DNA of 64,000 bases from Datnioides undecimradiatus (taxonomy: Eukaryota; Chordata; Actinopteri; Lobotiformes; Datnioididae). Positions 40,786 through 57,399 of this stretch are shown here, piece by piece (the stretch's first letter is position 1; each line of letters begins with the position of its first letter). The notes under the pieces are model-generated. The model saw only the letters and a list, made by a program, of their open reading frames with translations. It was not told the origin of the DNA and searched no databases. The position numbers were made by a program, and so were the translations under genes. The DNA lies in contig WARS01000015.1 in NCBI GenBank assembly GCA_008933995.1, forward strand, positions 6,322,861-6,386,860, written 5' to 3'.

Positions 40786-41450
40786 CTTGGCTTGGTATGC
40801 TTGCCTGTAAGAGTCCTATGTCTGCATTGCAGGATTTATTTCCTGCGGGTGTGTTCATGTATGAATTTGAAGCCTCCCTGGACTGCTGGCCTGTCTCTCT
40901 TGGTGGCATTTGGCTGCACCGCTAATGTTATATTGATTATACATGCTCACGTTTTTACAAGCACTTAGAACAGCTGCTGTGCTGTAAATTCACCTTTTAC
41001 AATGTCTTTCATCATGACTGCTCACCACACATCAGTATCTTGTCTGTCTGTTATGTGATCCCCATTGCTCTCTGTCTCTGTCTCTTTCTCCTCCTGAGTA
41101 ACAATGTTATGTTACCTTCTCATGTGTCCAGTCTGTCTCTTGCTTGTATGTCCTTTGTAACTTTACATCCCCCCTAACTGTTGGCACCCACACATGCACA
41201 CACATGCAGTAAACACTAAGAAAACCAGAAAGTGTTGCAGACAAATGAGAGTAGAGAGTGGGCTGTGCACACACATTCACACACTTTGATCAAGGGCTAT
41301 CTTGACATTAGGATTGTCATGAGAAGAATACAGCAGTAGTTTTTCTGTGTTATGAAATAAAGGTTAGCTGGCTCATCTTAAACTATTACAAATGCCTCTG
41401 TTTTCTGCATGTTATAAAATAGAGAAAAACAAAAATAGAGGATACAGATT

Positions 41451-41456
41451 GTGTGC

Positions 41457-41504
<48 letters not shown>

Positions 41505-41538
41505 ATGCGCGTGTGCGTGTGCGTGTGCGTGCGCGTGT
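41451..41538. repeat. (TG)n with CG-rich ends, about 88 bp
   Basis: Almost entirely alternating purine-pyrimidine: GTGTGCGCG, a long perfect GT array, then GCATGCGCGTGTGCGTGTGCG-type units. This is the longest such tract in the window. Confidence 0.95.
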
Positions 41539-43152
41539 AGGGGGAGACCTAGATTTTAGCTCCACATCTCCCCCTTCAGGCTGAAATGGGGATAATATGT
41601 AATATAATCTACCTGAATGTGTCTGTGTGAGTTACATAAAAGCAGTATCTTTGAAATCACAGCAGTGTTTTAATGATAATTGGGATTATACATAATGAGG
41701 AATTTAAGTATACACTGGAGAGTTAAACTAAAATGTCTACCATCCCAAAAGGTGCAATAAAGCTAAAAGAAGAGTCAGAGAGATGTCAATTAAAGAGTCT
41801 GTGCATGCCCACTCAGTTCTCTCAGAAGAGATATAATCTGGTAAAATAAGTGAAAACACCTGTGTGAGTGCAGCTGTGTAGGGGAATGATTAAAGGGAAA
41901 TAATACCCTGCTTGGAACGTTTTAGAGTCCCTGCACATACACTGGTGTTTTCAGTGGTGGTTGATTAGACTTTAGCTCAAGTTGAAAGTTGGGCAGCGAT
42001 GTGTTGGAAATTATGAGAGGTCACTGAATTGAATGTACCAACAAGAATGCTCAAAGTTTTCCCACAGCAACGGGTGCAAAAGCACAGAGACAGAGATGTC
42101 AACCCTGCTCATCAGGCCAGAGGAGGAGGTATAATCAGGACAAATCTGTCAGCAGTTGACTACAGGCTCTAGTACAAAAACCTGTTCCTGAAAGCAATCT
42201 TGCCAGTGCTGTCTTCTTTCTGTCAACAGTACTTGGATACAGGATTCATATTACAGGATATGAAATGTTAACTAAATGGCAGGGTGTAAAAAAGAAACCA
42301 AGGAGCTTTATTCTAAGTTTTGATTCCAAAAGGGAATTGATCAGAATTGGCCAAGAATTGCAAATTCAACAGTAACTTTGAGCTTTAGAAAAATGGATTA
42401 TCCTATATTTCCCTCTTCAGTATGCCCTCTGCTTCTCTGCTGTGTTTGTGTTTTCTTCTAAGCACAAATCACACCGTGCAATTTTGTGTGTATCACAGTA
42501 TGAGTGTGTGGTTGTGTGTGTGTTTGTCTTTGGATAGCAGACAGCTAAATCACTTCTTTTTTTCCTGCTGCCTCTCTCTCTACAGGGAGACCAGGCTAGT
42601 TTGATCTTTGAAGCTAAAAAACAATATTTTATTGAAAGCAGAGGGAAGCACATAGATGAAGAAAATATGGTTAGGGACTTAAATAATGTGGTCGGGGGGG
42701 AAAAGACTGGAGGTTCATGATGCAATTTGATAGACATAGAAGACTGAGTCAGATTTATAAAGTACCTCTGAATTAAAGAAAACCACCATCACTTTCATAG
42801 GTACACTCCACAGTGCACCAAGGATAAACCTTGAAGTGTTCAGCAAAATGATTTGACAAAAATATCCAGTGTGTGCAAAGCGGGAACTGATAGAAAGCTG
42901 AACATTGGAAGATAAAGTATTCAGTCAACATTAATGTTTTACAGTTATTAGGTCACTGTCCTTTCAGCATTCTGGGAAACATGCTATTGCAAGTGCTCCT
43001 TTTGGATGACTACAGTGTGTTTTTTTGTTGATTTTAAATCTTGTACGTGTACTCAAGCTACATTTGTCACTCTGCAACTCTACAGTTGATCACTTGGAAA
43101 CCCATTGGGTTTTCGACAATGTCTAACTGTATTGTGTGTTGGCACATTGCAG

Positions 43153-43254
43153 CTGGCAACGTGGGACCCAGTCCATGGCCTGAACGGGACGCTGACAGAC
43201 AGGAAATTGGAAAATAACATGAGAGGTGTGGTGCTGCGAGTTGTCACTGTTCTG
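43153..43254 (+). CDS. grid2: grid2 exon D: linker from amino-terminal to ligand-binding domain
   Basis: This exon of 102 nt encodes 34 residues, [14 protein letters not shown] to [12 protein letters not shown]. The acceptor is GGCACATTGCAG and the donor is GTGAGT. It closes the amino-terminal domain (LATW.P..GLNG) and enters the first beta strand of the ligand-binding S1 lobe (LRVVTVL, continued by EEPFVMV in the next exon). [16 protein letters not shown] is the GluD2 form; GluD1 has LQGLTLKVVTVL. An NGT sequon is at exon residues 11-13. Both boundaries are phase 0. It is the smallest exon here and sits alone after a 28.6 kb intron. Confidence 0.95.
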
Positions 43255-44180
43255 GTGAGTACAGCTGACCACTAGTTTTAATTTGATTATTCCATGATTT
43301 CCAATAAGCCATATATTTTTAAAAAAAAATGTGAAACTTGTCCTGTGGTTCACCCAGAAGATTCAAAGATGAATTGTGGTGACTAGCGCTGACATGCCAG
43401 ACTTCAACCTTTTGCTCGAGTGTAAATCCATCTTTTTGTCTAGTTTTACGCCCATCATTCAGCTGTCTCTGTGGAGATATGGAGAGGGACAGATTGAGGG
43501 CTTGCGTGAGCGAACTAAAATGGCAGACAAACTTTTATGAAACAAAGCGTTGAGTGGAAAGAGAAGAGTCAGAGAAGGTGAAACACAAATAAAATGTAGC
43601 AAGGTGAGCTCACTAATGGACGAAGCTGTCATCATTTCATTAGCTTCCATTTTGATGTGTGACGGCTAGATGATAGAGACCATTGGTGTCTTGACGATAG
43701 TGAGACTCCAGCTCTGTCTTGCCTGCAGCATCGATTTGAGTACATCCCATGAGTGCTTTAAAGATTCACTGCTGTAAATTCTTCATATCCCATCTTTGAA
43801 GTAAGAAGCAGAGAAGAAAGAGATAATGCTAGACATCTTTGTGGCTATCCCCCCTTTCTTTCTTTTTTTTTTTACAGTCTTTGATTTTCATCATCCTTAA
43901 AGGGAAAAAGAATATGGATTGTGTTTTTGAATATGACCCTTTTCCCATCACCAGTGTAGGGTTGCTTCTATAGGGGAAATAGATATGCACATTTTTGGTC
44001 TGTTGTTCTTTCTACCCTTCGTGTTCTGTATCTTTCGCTGTGACTAGTGCCTCGTGAGATCCTGGAGACAGAAATAGATCGAAATAGTGTGAAATGTCCA
44101 GGGTGCTGTCCGGATCTACTGTTTTCTTTTCATGTGAGAATGGTTGAAAGGCACATCCTGATTCTGCATGTGTCTGTAAG

Positions 44181-44215
44181 TGTGTGTGTGTGTGTGTGTA
44201 TGTGTGTATGTGTGC
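44181..44215. repeat. (TG)n microsatellite, imperfect
   Basis: A TG array with TATG interruptions. Confidence 0.9.
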
Positions 44216-46124
44216 ATGATGTGAGGTTTCTGAAGGGACCTTTGGAACAGATTGTTCTGTGTTGCCCTAGGCTGTTTCTACTCCGATGGAACTGTTTGCT
44301 GTCTGCAAGGTGCAATGGTCTCACACAGTACCGTGAAGAGTGGCTCTTGCCCTGTAACACGAGAAGCAAGCAGGCTTGTGTATACGCATGCACAGACACA
44401 CAGGGAAACAGTAACCTGTAATAGAATGTGTTCATTCTATTCTATCAGCCAGACTGTTCAATAGTTATCGATTAGTTAATTGGTGATGAGATCATACCAC
44501 TATTAGGGCCAATAAGCCACAATCAATACTGTTGATTAGCTGGGTCTGTATCGATTATTAAATGGATGTTCCCACGTAATGACCACATTGCTATAATTAT
44601 GTGTTTATTTCCCTCTGCAGGGCGCAGAAGTGCAATCATTTTGGTCACAAATGTGATGGAAATTGATATTATGTGGTTGGTAATATAATTTGTTGCAAAT
44701 AAACGGTCACATTAAAATGATGTGTTTGAGACAGGAGCCTGATTTTCTTTAGATGTAGGATTTGAAAGGTGCAAAATCATACAGCCTATAAGTTCCCACT
44801 CACTGGCTTAAGTTTGCTCCCAATTTAGCTTGATTCATCTCTGCAGCTGAGCTTCCTCTTTTGCTGATTTTTTTTTTTTCCTGTGCTCCTTAATTTTTTC
44901 GAGGATGCACCCACATTTCCCTGGTTCTACTCCACATTTATGAGTAGCACGCTGTGAATGCAGCTACTGCAGCCCAAATATGCAGCCAAAGGCAGAAGAT
45001 CTCTCTTTTTAACTTGAGTTCACATTTTATAAGGTAATGAAAGAGCACTTACGGTGTTTTCCCCAAATTAACCTAAAGTTTTATTTTGGAGGAGGATAAA
45101 ACACACAGGAGCCACAATTTTAATTAAAGACAAACTTGTCCTACAAATCCAGGTGTTGAGATAGATTGAGAAAGGTATTTTAACATTATGTTGAGAAAAA
45201 TTATGATTTAATCTTTATATATATGTTTGACAATAGTGCCTCTTCCTTAAATACTGTTAGTTAAGTGATTGTCTGTTTAAGTGGTTTTACATGTTCAGAT
45301 ACTGACATGTTTGTAGGATTGATGATTGTGTTTTTATTAATTTGTACTTGTCACCAATGGACATTTTAGTTTGTGGCTTCTGTCTTATCTCTTAAGCCAC
45401 AGGGATGTCCCAAGATATAGCCCATTTCACCAGTGATAGCAAACAGGGATTGGCAAAGACTTACCTAACAGTAGTATGTTCTAGTTGAGAAAAATGCTTG
45501 ACCTGTTAAACTGTTGAATGAAAGATGGAGAGCAAAATCTGTGTTGCACCATCCAAATAAATCATAAAAGTAAGTCACAAAGTTCAAGATGTAGCTGTTG
45601 AGTCTTCTGCACGTCTTCGCTGTTATTTTATGACATGTCTTCCATCTTTATCAAACAGAGACTAAAGGGGAAATTCATTTTTATAACAATATGAAATCTA
45701 ATCTTCTGCAGAGCCTGGCAGAGCTTTTCAAAATATGTTTTACACCAATTTCACAGACAAAGCCACAGAGTGTTTTGAAAATGCTCACTGCTGCAAATCA
45801 CCACATGACTCTGTCATTCCCAGCATTCTCTCAGAGGACTCTTCAAATGCCATTACTTTGTCTTTGTGGAAAATTGCTGTGTCTTGTCCCAATCATGTCT
45901 ACGAAAAAACACCCAAGCAGCTCTGAGACCACATGCGGTACTTCCAGTCAAGAGGAGGCAGGGGATGAACTTGTTCGAAAGAAATTAGCATAAAGGAGAG
46001 AGAGGAGGGAAATGAGAGATGGGAGCAATACTGGAAACCCAAAGAAGAGATGTTAAAGAGGGGTTTCTGGATATCAATGGATGTTAGATAATATCACAAG
46101 GATGACAAATATTGTAGCATCAAT

Positions 46125-46163
46125 AGATGGATGGATGGATGGATGGACAGATGGATGGATGGA
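46125..46163. repeat. (GGAT)n microsatellite
   Basis: ATGG/GGAT units with one ACAG interruption, ending in a short GA run. Confidence 0.95.
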
Positions 46164-46298
46164 GAGAGAGAAGAGGTGTCTTTAGACATATGTTTAGGGA
46201 AAGTGGGAGACGTTGCGGTGTGGAAAGATGCCAAATGGTGTATATCACAGCTGGTGAGTGGCAGGGGAATGGAAGAGACTGCACAATAACAACAGAAA

Positions 46299-46335
46299 GA
46301 GAGAGAGAGAGAGAGAAAAGAGATGAGAGAGAGAC
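46299..46335. repeat. (GA)n microsatellite, imperfect
   Basis: A GA array followed by GAAAAGAGATGAGAGAGAG. Confidence 0.9.
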
Positions 46336-47909
46336 AGATTAGCGTCACAAAGCCAGGCTACATCTCACAAAGTAATTTTTTTGTTACAAGATTTTAGTCT
46401 GGAAACCATCGGCTGAGTATCGATTGAGCCCAGCAGCTTAAAGCCAGACCAGCCAGTGAGCTATGGGAAGTGTTCAGATGATTACATGACTTGTTGCCTC
46501 TCCAAAGTCAAAACATGAGCAACTCCTGGCACCTCAATTTATAGATTAAGCATTTTTAAAACTACTTGGCCTATTTATTCTACTTAATTAAAAAAATGAT
46601 TTGCTTGGCGTTTGGTGTTTCACAGAGATTTGACCCAACATCCACAATGTTTCATAAGCTTAAAATAACTAGAAAAGACTTGTGACAGTCCAGCAAGTGG
46701 TGCATTCATCTTGTCAGGTGTAGGAACAGTTCGTGTTGATGTCTGGGTTAAGAAGAGAGCTGTACAGCCAACTTGAAATGACATCTGTGTCAAACAATCT
46801 GTGCCCCTGCCAGAGAATGGTGAGCTAAGCTAAAATCGTGGGTTGGCTTTGACACACTAGAGAGACACAAGGTGCTTTTATATATTCTGTTCTCCTCGTC
46901 CTTTACCTATCAAACATTCTTTCAGTACTTTCAAACTCTCCCACCCCCACATTCACACACCTACACAGAGTTGCACATGGACAGTTTCTTGCCTCATATT
47001 GATTTCCTGCTGCTACTCGTTGCATGTTAAATGGTGTGCTTCCAAGCTGGTGTGGGTGGGCATGAGTGTATGCAACTACATGCATGTGTACAGTAAGGGT
47101 ACGTATGCTTTCACTATATACCACAGAGCTTGTTTACTTATAATGCCAGTTGGAAATTAATCAAAGCACATGAGCTGAAATATTATTTGGAAAACATGGA
47201 GAGGAAATGGAAATAGATGAGGTGAACGTGGATAGGAAAGACAATTTTACAGTTTTTTTCAGAAACAGCTAAATTTTTTAACTCAATATGCTTTAGTACC
47301 AAGTAAAGCCAATACGTATTTACTCCCTTTTGTGCTTTTTTGTACTTTGTAAAAGCCAAATTTCCTTCTTTGTAAGACTATCAGACATGTCTTTGCTGTG
47401 GAATTGGTCTCATTCATTTTTTTTCATTGTCTGGTAAAAATATAACATCCCCTGTGTGACAGTGACAGTTATTTAGCTTCTTAGATTTCTAATGTTGGTA
47501 CGAGATATGGAATGCACAGTGCCTGAAAGTGCTCACACAACTTTGGCACGAACTATACGGCATGTATACTATTCTTGCACCCTCATGTGTATGACGACAA
47601 AAACAGTTGATTATGAAACTTTAATATCTAAATTCCCTGCTGTGTTTGCCGGTACCAATTATATTGAAAAAAAATGCCATTATAGCGACGTGATGCATGG
47701 TTTACCTTGGAAATGAGCTTCCAATGTGAACAATCACCTTAGAGGTGTATACGGAAGTATTAAGGCCTAGCTAATAGTCTCAGTGTGATATTATTCCCCT
47801 TTACAACAGGGTCAGCCATGTTTTCTCCACAATGTTTGTGTTACCCACATAGGGAAACAATTGGTGGCAGTTGGGGAGTAATTCAGTATGTATGGATGGG
47901 TTAGGGGGT

Positions 47910-47950
47910 TGTGTGCGCGTGTGTGTGTGCGCGTGTGTGTGTGTGCACGC
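47910..47950. repeat. (TG)n with CG steps
   Basis: An alternating purine-pyrimidine tract with two GCGCG blocks. Confidence 0.9.
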
Positions 47951-49530
47951 TAGTGGGTGTTCTTGCCTTGATTGATGGATGCTTGTGGTGAGAGAGGGAC
48001 TTGGCATGCATGTCCACTCACTGCCTAATAGCTTATTGAACAGCAGCAGCTATCAAGGATTAGAAACCGGCAAGTTAATGCGTAGCATAGCCTGTGTGCA
48101 CGCGCGTGTGTGTCTGCATGTGTGCTTAATGTGCAGCCAGTATCCAGTCAATAACACACAGGCCCTCATAAATCTGCAAGACATATTGGCCTAAAACATT
48201 TCACTCATCAATAGGGATTTATTAAAGAAGAGAGAAAAAGAGGGATAAGAGAGGGAGAGAGGGAGAGGTGAAATGGTCAAGAGCTGAAAAGAAAACTCCT
48301 CAATGAAACATTCAATCCAAGCACAGTAAATAAAAGTAAACATCCCACCAGCTCCATGTTCTCCTTGTTAAAAAAATGTGTTTTTTCGTTTTGAGATATG
48401 TTCACTTAATTGCCCAAAATGTCAGCTTTATTGCATGTCATTTAACCTCAGCAGGAAGCTGCCCTTTAGATGCCATGGTGATATCGATAAACAAGAGGCT
48501 CAGCTGTCCCAACTGCTTTTAAAAATGAACCAATAAAAAAATAAAAAAATGCTGAATTGCATGATGTGGTTATTGATTTTTAACATTTTAATTCACTTGA
48601 AAATGTTAAATGGGTTATGTTTTAAATAAATTATTAAACATGGCTCCCTGTGTAATAAAAAGCTGAGTAGGGAATTTTGGGAGCCTAGCCAAAACAAGAT
48701 TGCGGGACAACATTTTGTTTTTCTCCTGTAAACCCAAATAAACAGTAAAAAAAAGAAAGTGATTACTATTGCTAAGAATTTTAACACGTGGACAGATTTT
48801 AAGCATTTTGTTGCATGTGTTTTTGGTATAATTGTCAGTATTTGGTTACAGCAGAAGCCAGAATTATGTTTGGTCAGCACAGCAATACTTTTTTCTGCAG
48901 TTTTGCACATTACAGTTACTGCTTAATTAAGTTACTCTTTGGCGACTTTGGCCACTACAGACACTGTTGAGCTATGTTTAAATGACTTCCCATGCCGTTA
49001 GCATCTCATATTTTTACCAGAGAACGAGGATACCCATGCATGTTACACGACAGGCGGGATGATATACGCATTTCAGACGCAGGGGCTGCATTTCAACCTT
49101 GCACTTCATATGTCAGAGGGGTGGGAAATCCCATTTGCACCCAACCCCACATGACGGGCAGTGCATAAAGAGAATTAAGGGGGCAAGGTAGCTTTCAAAG
49201 GTTGCAACATGTCAATAAAAGGGAAGAAAAAGAATACTGTGACTGTGAAATGTATTTATCTCATTGTCAGCAGTATGGGAAATTCATTGTTAGTAGTAGG
49301 AAATCCTTTCAACCCCCCAAATTCTGTAATGACGTGTGAATACATACAGTTAACGTTATAGAATAAAATATGTTAAAAATGTGTAATGTGGACTCTCACC
49401 AATGTTCTCTCAACCTTTAGGGTGAGCATTTGTGGTGGAATCATGGCCACTTGAGTAATTGGGTGATTTAATGCTTGAATGACTGGTGTATTGATTGGCT
49501 GCTTGACTGACTTACTGACACACTGATTGA

Positions 49531-53286
<3,756 letters not shown>

Positions 53287-53599
53287 CGAGCTGATGTGGG
53301 ACTTTCTGCCCTGACCATCACGCCTGAGCGAGAGAGCGTTGTGGACTTCACCACACGCTACATGGATTATTCTGTGGGCGTTCTGCTGCGCAAGGCTGAA
53401 CGCACAGTGGACATGTTTGCCTGCCTGGCACCCTTCGACCTGTCACTGTGGGCGTGCATCGCGGGCACCGTGCTCCTCATTGGCATCCTGGTGTACTTGC
53501 TCAACTGGCTCAACCCACCTCGGTTACCCATGGGATCTGTGTCCTCGACAACACTGTACAATTCCATGTGGTTTGTGTACGGCTCCTTTGTACAACAAG
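53287..53599 (+). CDS. grid2: grid2 exon F: end of S1, M1 and M2 pore helix
   Basis: This exon of 313 nt encodes 104 residues plus one base, [16 protein letters not shown] to GSFVQQ. The frame follows exon [10 protein letters not shown] carries the Arg (exon residue 15) that binds the agonist carboxylate in all ionotropic glutamate receptors. [14 protein letters not shown] ends S1. Residues about 52-73 ([21 protein letters not shown]) form M1, and about 90-104 ([15 protein letters not shown]) form the re-entrant M2 pore helix. [15 protein letters not shown] is the GluD2 form; GluD1 has LFAPFDFAVWACIAA. The donor GTAAGA follows the first base of the next Gly codon (phase 1). Both Gln codons at the Q/R/N-site region are CAA (53593-53598). 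The M3 gate motif SYTANLAAF, S2, M4 and the PDZ-binding tail must lie downstream of the window. Confidence 0.97.
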
Positions 53600-54984
53600 G
53601 TAAGAGATGGGATAGAGGGATTGAAAGCAAAGGGGGGCTTTCTGATGAATGAATTCATTCCTAATTGGATGGTTGGATCAGGCCTAAATCAGTGATTAAG
53701 AATTGATGGATACACCGATTTCATGGTTTGGTAAATACAAGTATTTCTATATTGTAGCTTCCTAGTTGAGATGACAGCATTGCATTGAAAAGTAAGATTA
53801 TTGTTTCACACGGAAACTTGCATTTATATACAACTACTCAATATGTTCAAAAATAAACTGAAAAGAAAAAATGCTTCACAGATAAGGACACATTTTATAT
53901 GTTTCACCAAATCTATGATCACCTTAGCCCTAATAACACAAAGACACCGAGCCTAAACCAATTATCTGGTGTCAAAGTTAAAGACTTTGTTCACTTTCCA
54001 GTCTGAACACCACTTTTTTCACTTGCCACGTGACTAAGCATATGGTCAGACGTGACCTTTTACTAAAAAATGGCTATGCTGGTTCTTGAATGAATGAAGC
54101 AAGTGTGTTGTTCAGTGCTGCCTTTTAAGTATTTAAGTCAAGCTTTATAATACTGGGGTTCCCAGAATCATTTGCGGATTTTCATAGTTTATGATTCTTA
54201 CCCCAACTGGCGACCAGACGGTGCACAGTTGTGTTGTTGTTAAATATTTTGCCATGGGGATATTGACTTTTACAACATACTTCATTTGCAGGGTCCATCA
54301 CAAAGGTAAAATATGGAGAGATAATAGAGGGGAGGGAAGCGTAATAGAAAAAATGTTATAACCAGGGCAATTTTATGTTAAAAATTTGAATTTTGAATTT
54401 AATAGCTGTCCTCTGGGTGTCACAAGTGTGGATTGACCTTTCATGTTTGAGCACAGTAGTCAAATGAGAACAAAAGGGAGGAGAGGTTTTGTTCCACATG
54501 GATTGAGTGGAGGATAATGACCTCATCCAGGTTATCTACCCAAAGATTTTCCAGAATGCACTGGGCCGTGCTCAGGTGTGTAGATCAGACAATTGACACC
54601 AAGGGAAGGATTTAAATTTCATCAGTGCAGGAATAGAGCCATGACGGGGAGAGGAAAGGGCAATGGGAACAGGGAAAAAAAATAAGATTGCAGAAACGTG
54701 TCAGTCTATTTTGTCTGTTTTCCAACTGGCGTATATGTTTCATTAAGTATCCATTTCTCTGTTGAGTATGGTATGGAAGATATGCTCACATGCTTAATAT
54801 GTTCATATTCATAGGCTCATTCTTGTGTTTACGTCCAAGTGGTTGTTTGTGTGGTTTGTAACATGATAAATAAATAACTGCTATATTCCAATGAGCACAG
54901 TGTGCTCTTGCCATCATGCGCTGGGACTCTAAATAGTTAATTTTTTAAGCTACATTAATTATGCAAATTTTAGGAGGATGGATT

Positions 54985-55007
54985 TTTTATTTATTTATTT
55001 ATTTTAG
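54985..55007. repeat. (TTTA)5 microsatellite
   Basis: A tandem TTTA array in an AT-rich stretch. Confidence 0.9.
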
Positions 55008-55789
55008 TTTTTAATGTTGCCTGAGAAACATTTCAGGCCCTGAATAAGCAACTGATGAGCATTCCACCGTTTGGTAAATAATCCTCCATCTTGTGCTGCA
55101 GCTAATGGTGGTAATGATGATGATGATACATGCTAATTGCTGTTTGATATTCACAATCGTTTCTCTTTTTAGCTGTAATTAACATTTTAGTCATGGCGTC
55201 ATTAGAGAGAAAAAAGAGAGAGAGACAAAAAATCTAATTCTTCAAGAGTGGGTTTGTCCTTTTTGTGTATACATCAGTGTGTATGGTTCTGTGTTGGGTA
55301 GGTACTGCACAGTATGTGCAAGGGTGTGTGTTTGTGTGTGGCGCCAGGCGCATTTTCTTCATGTGAGAAGTGCTGTGCTTTGGCCACAGGTAATTCATTT
55401 CTGATTTGGCTAGCCAGAAGTATCTCTCAGAAAATTAACTGAGCATGAACAGACTACTGCCACAAGGCTAAGTGGGCTGACCTTCACTAGCTTTAAAAGT
55501 CACCTGGTATGTGGTTTACTTCCATCCCAGCAACCATTTTATAAAGCAGAGATCTCCTCTTTCAGACACTCAATGACTTTAGGTCTGTGTCAGGGTCCTG
55601 CACCTTCCTATATGCCCAACACAGTTGCTTGGGATTCAAAAGTACAGATTTTTTCTTCACCCCAACATTAGAAGGGGGGTATTCCCATACATGTTTATAT
55701 AGATGACTGACTGCCAACCCCTTTTCATACAAATGTGAATAAGCTGGGTCTACCAAGAAGCCTATGCTCAGGAAAGTATAAATACAGCA

Positions 55790-56460
55790 TGACATACAAC
55801 TTATAAAACCAAATGTGAGGGTGATGACCACTTTGTTGCAGCATATATATCCTGGGCTCATGAGCTCACAAGACCCCTGGTAGAATGTGCCCACAACCCA
55901 GCTGAAACCTGAAGGCATGACCTGGAATACGCCAGTGTAATAGCATCCACCATCCGGTGAGAAAGTCTCACTTTGATGATAGACTTACCTCTGTGTGGTT
56001 TAGCCCAGGATGCAAACAACTGGTCCCTTTTCTCGACAGCCTTTTTTGTTCCATATAAGTAGATTGCTGAAAAGCTGCCAGCTCCATTGGTGAGCATGAG
56101 TTTGACCAGTACTGGGATGAAAGCAATATTAGGTATGAAGGTCAACCTAAGGTTCCCAGGGATGAACAGCATGCAAGCAGAATGCACAGAGTATAAATAT
56201 ATCACTTACATGCATAGCAGGGGCTAAAGCCAGGGGGAAAGTCACCTTTAGAGATGGCATTTTTATGTGTATGTGTTCAAGGGGCTGAAATGAGGGCCTC
56301 CAGATCTACAGTAAAATCCCAGGGTAACACTGGCCTGAACCTGGCTCTGTCCATCTGTCATAACTTTACATACAAGGGGATGGTCTCCTTCCATTTTACC
56401 ATAAAAACTGTTGTGACAAGGGAAAATAGCAGCCAAGTATGCCTTGATAGTAGAGAATGC
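55790..56460 (-). pseudogene. DIRS-like tyrosine recombinase remnant
   Basis: On the minus strand, FSTIKAYLAAI and DHPLVCKVM give the core-binding domain. A segment with DQLFASWAKPHRGK and RLSHRMVDAITLAY leads to AHSTRGLVSS, the HxxR catalytic box (His at 55,885-55,887, Arg at 55,876-55,878). Past a stop and a frame change, WSSP and then PHIWFYKLYV carry the expected catalytic Tyr (55,803-55,805). The first catalytic Arg, expected in an AKRVSD-like motif near 56.21 kb, reads as AMHVSD, so Arg appears to be replaced by His. This is the best preserved part of the element. Confidence 0.75.
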
Positions 56461-56639
56461 TTCCTTTTTGTGCAGAAAAGAAAGGGACAGCACTATTTGA
56501 CAATTGCAAGAAAATTTTCTATGCACATCTTCAAACACTCTCAAATTGCAGATTCATAAAATGACCTGGTTGATGATGATCTGGCATCCAGAATTGTAAT
56601 AGCGACTCTCTGTGATGGTGAGTAGAGTGCAGTACAGGC

Positions 56640-56850
56640 CCATAGGGTGAGCAGCTCCTGGAGGAGTTGAAATATCTGCTCACATGCCCAAGTGTGAAGG
56701 GTCTTGCAAAGCTAAAGCAATGGGATGAGCATTACTCCATAATATCAGTCTACATGTCAGGGTGTGCACCTTTGGGAATGCAGACTTCCCTGGCTGTTGC
56801 ATTTGACCACTTAAGTTGTACTGCCAGTTTTCACCAGTACAAGATGCCCC
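56640..56850 (-). pseudogene. DIRS-like RNase H C-terminal remnant
   Basis: Minus-strand reading gives a HTLTCRLIL segment, then after an in-frame stop an ADISTPPGAAHP segment (about 56,645-56,690). This follows the pattern of DIRS polyproteins, where a L..L.R.LLLW helix is followed by IPG..N..ADLLSR..P.PGEW. At least two stops interrupt it. The call rests on order and spacing as much as on identity. Confidence 0.45.
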
Positions 56851-57399
56851 TGGAGTAATGGAAGAAAGTGTCAGCAGTGTGACAGCCCACAGGGAAGTTA
56901 ATGCATCAGATCAGGGTATTGCTGATTATTTTCTCCAGCATTTGCTCCCTGAATTTGACTACCAGACTGTCAACGGAGAGCTCTACTTTACTGTTCTGAG
57001 AAATCTGAGGGAGGAAATTTGGCTCAAATGAATGGAAGTGTGCACAGTGTTATTTTGGGTTTCCACCATGGCAGACAGTGGGTGCACAGTGTATTGAAAA
57101 CACACAGGATGTTTTTGCTCCAGCAGCACAATCATTGCTCACCACTTGGTCTACTCTCTGGTTTTGCTGATGGCTGCTTCATCATTTTTACAAAATGTAA
57201 ATACCTCAGAAGGGACGCCCGTTTGACACAGTGGTTTAGGTAAAAAGGACATCAAGGGCACATCGCAGATGGTGCTTTACAAGGTTACATAATGGGACTT
57301 CCATCTTGGATCAAAGAGTAGCAGGAATACCTGGAGCAGTTTGTACATATTATAGGAGCAGTCAGTGGACATTCTGATTGCACCTCTACTTTTCTCTGC

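Larger units (their letters stand above)
14594..43152 (+). other. grid2: grid2 intron C-D (28,559 nt)
   Basis: A long intron between the amino-terminal and ligand-binding portions of the gene. It carries most of the microsatellites in the window (TA at 15.36 kb, CA at 15.53, TG/CG at 21.2, GA at 22.77, GAAA-like at 23.22, TG at 29.85, CA at 32.88, TG at 33.02, TA at 33.92, CT at 38.81, TG at 40.76, TG/CG at 41.45 kb). Purine-rich tracts lie at 20.64-21.13, 23.94-24.2 and 35.47-35.73 kb, and pyrimidine-rich tracts at 17.46-18.06, 26.64-26.76 and 27.70-27.87 kb. I recognise no protein-coding gene within it except the uncertain antisense frame at 38.07-38.28 kb. Confidence 0.85.

Noticed and set aside
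45691..45993. Overlapping 100- and 63-codon + strand frames
   Set aside because: Two frames open over the same stretch, with no homology recognised and no good splice context.
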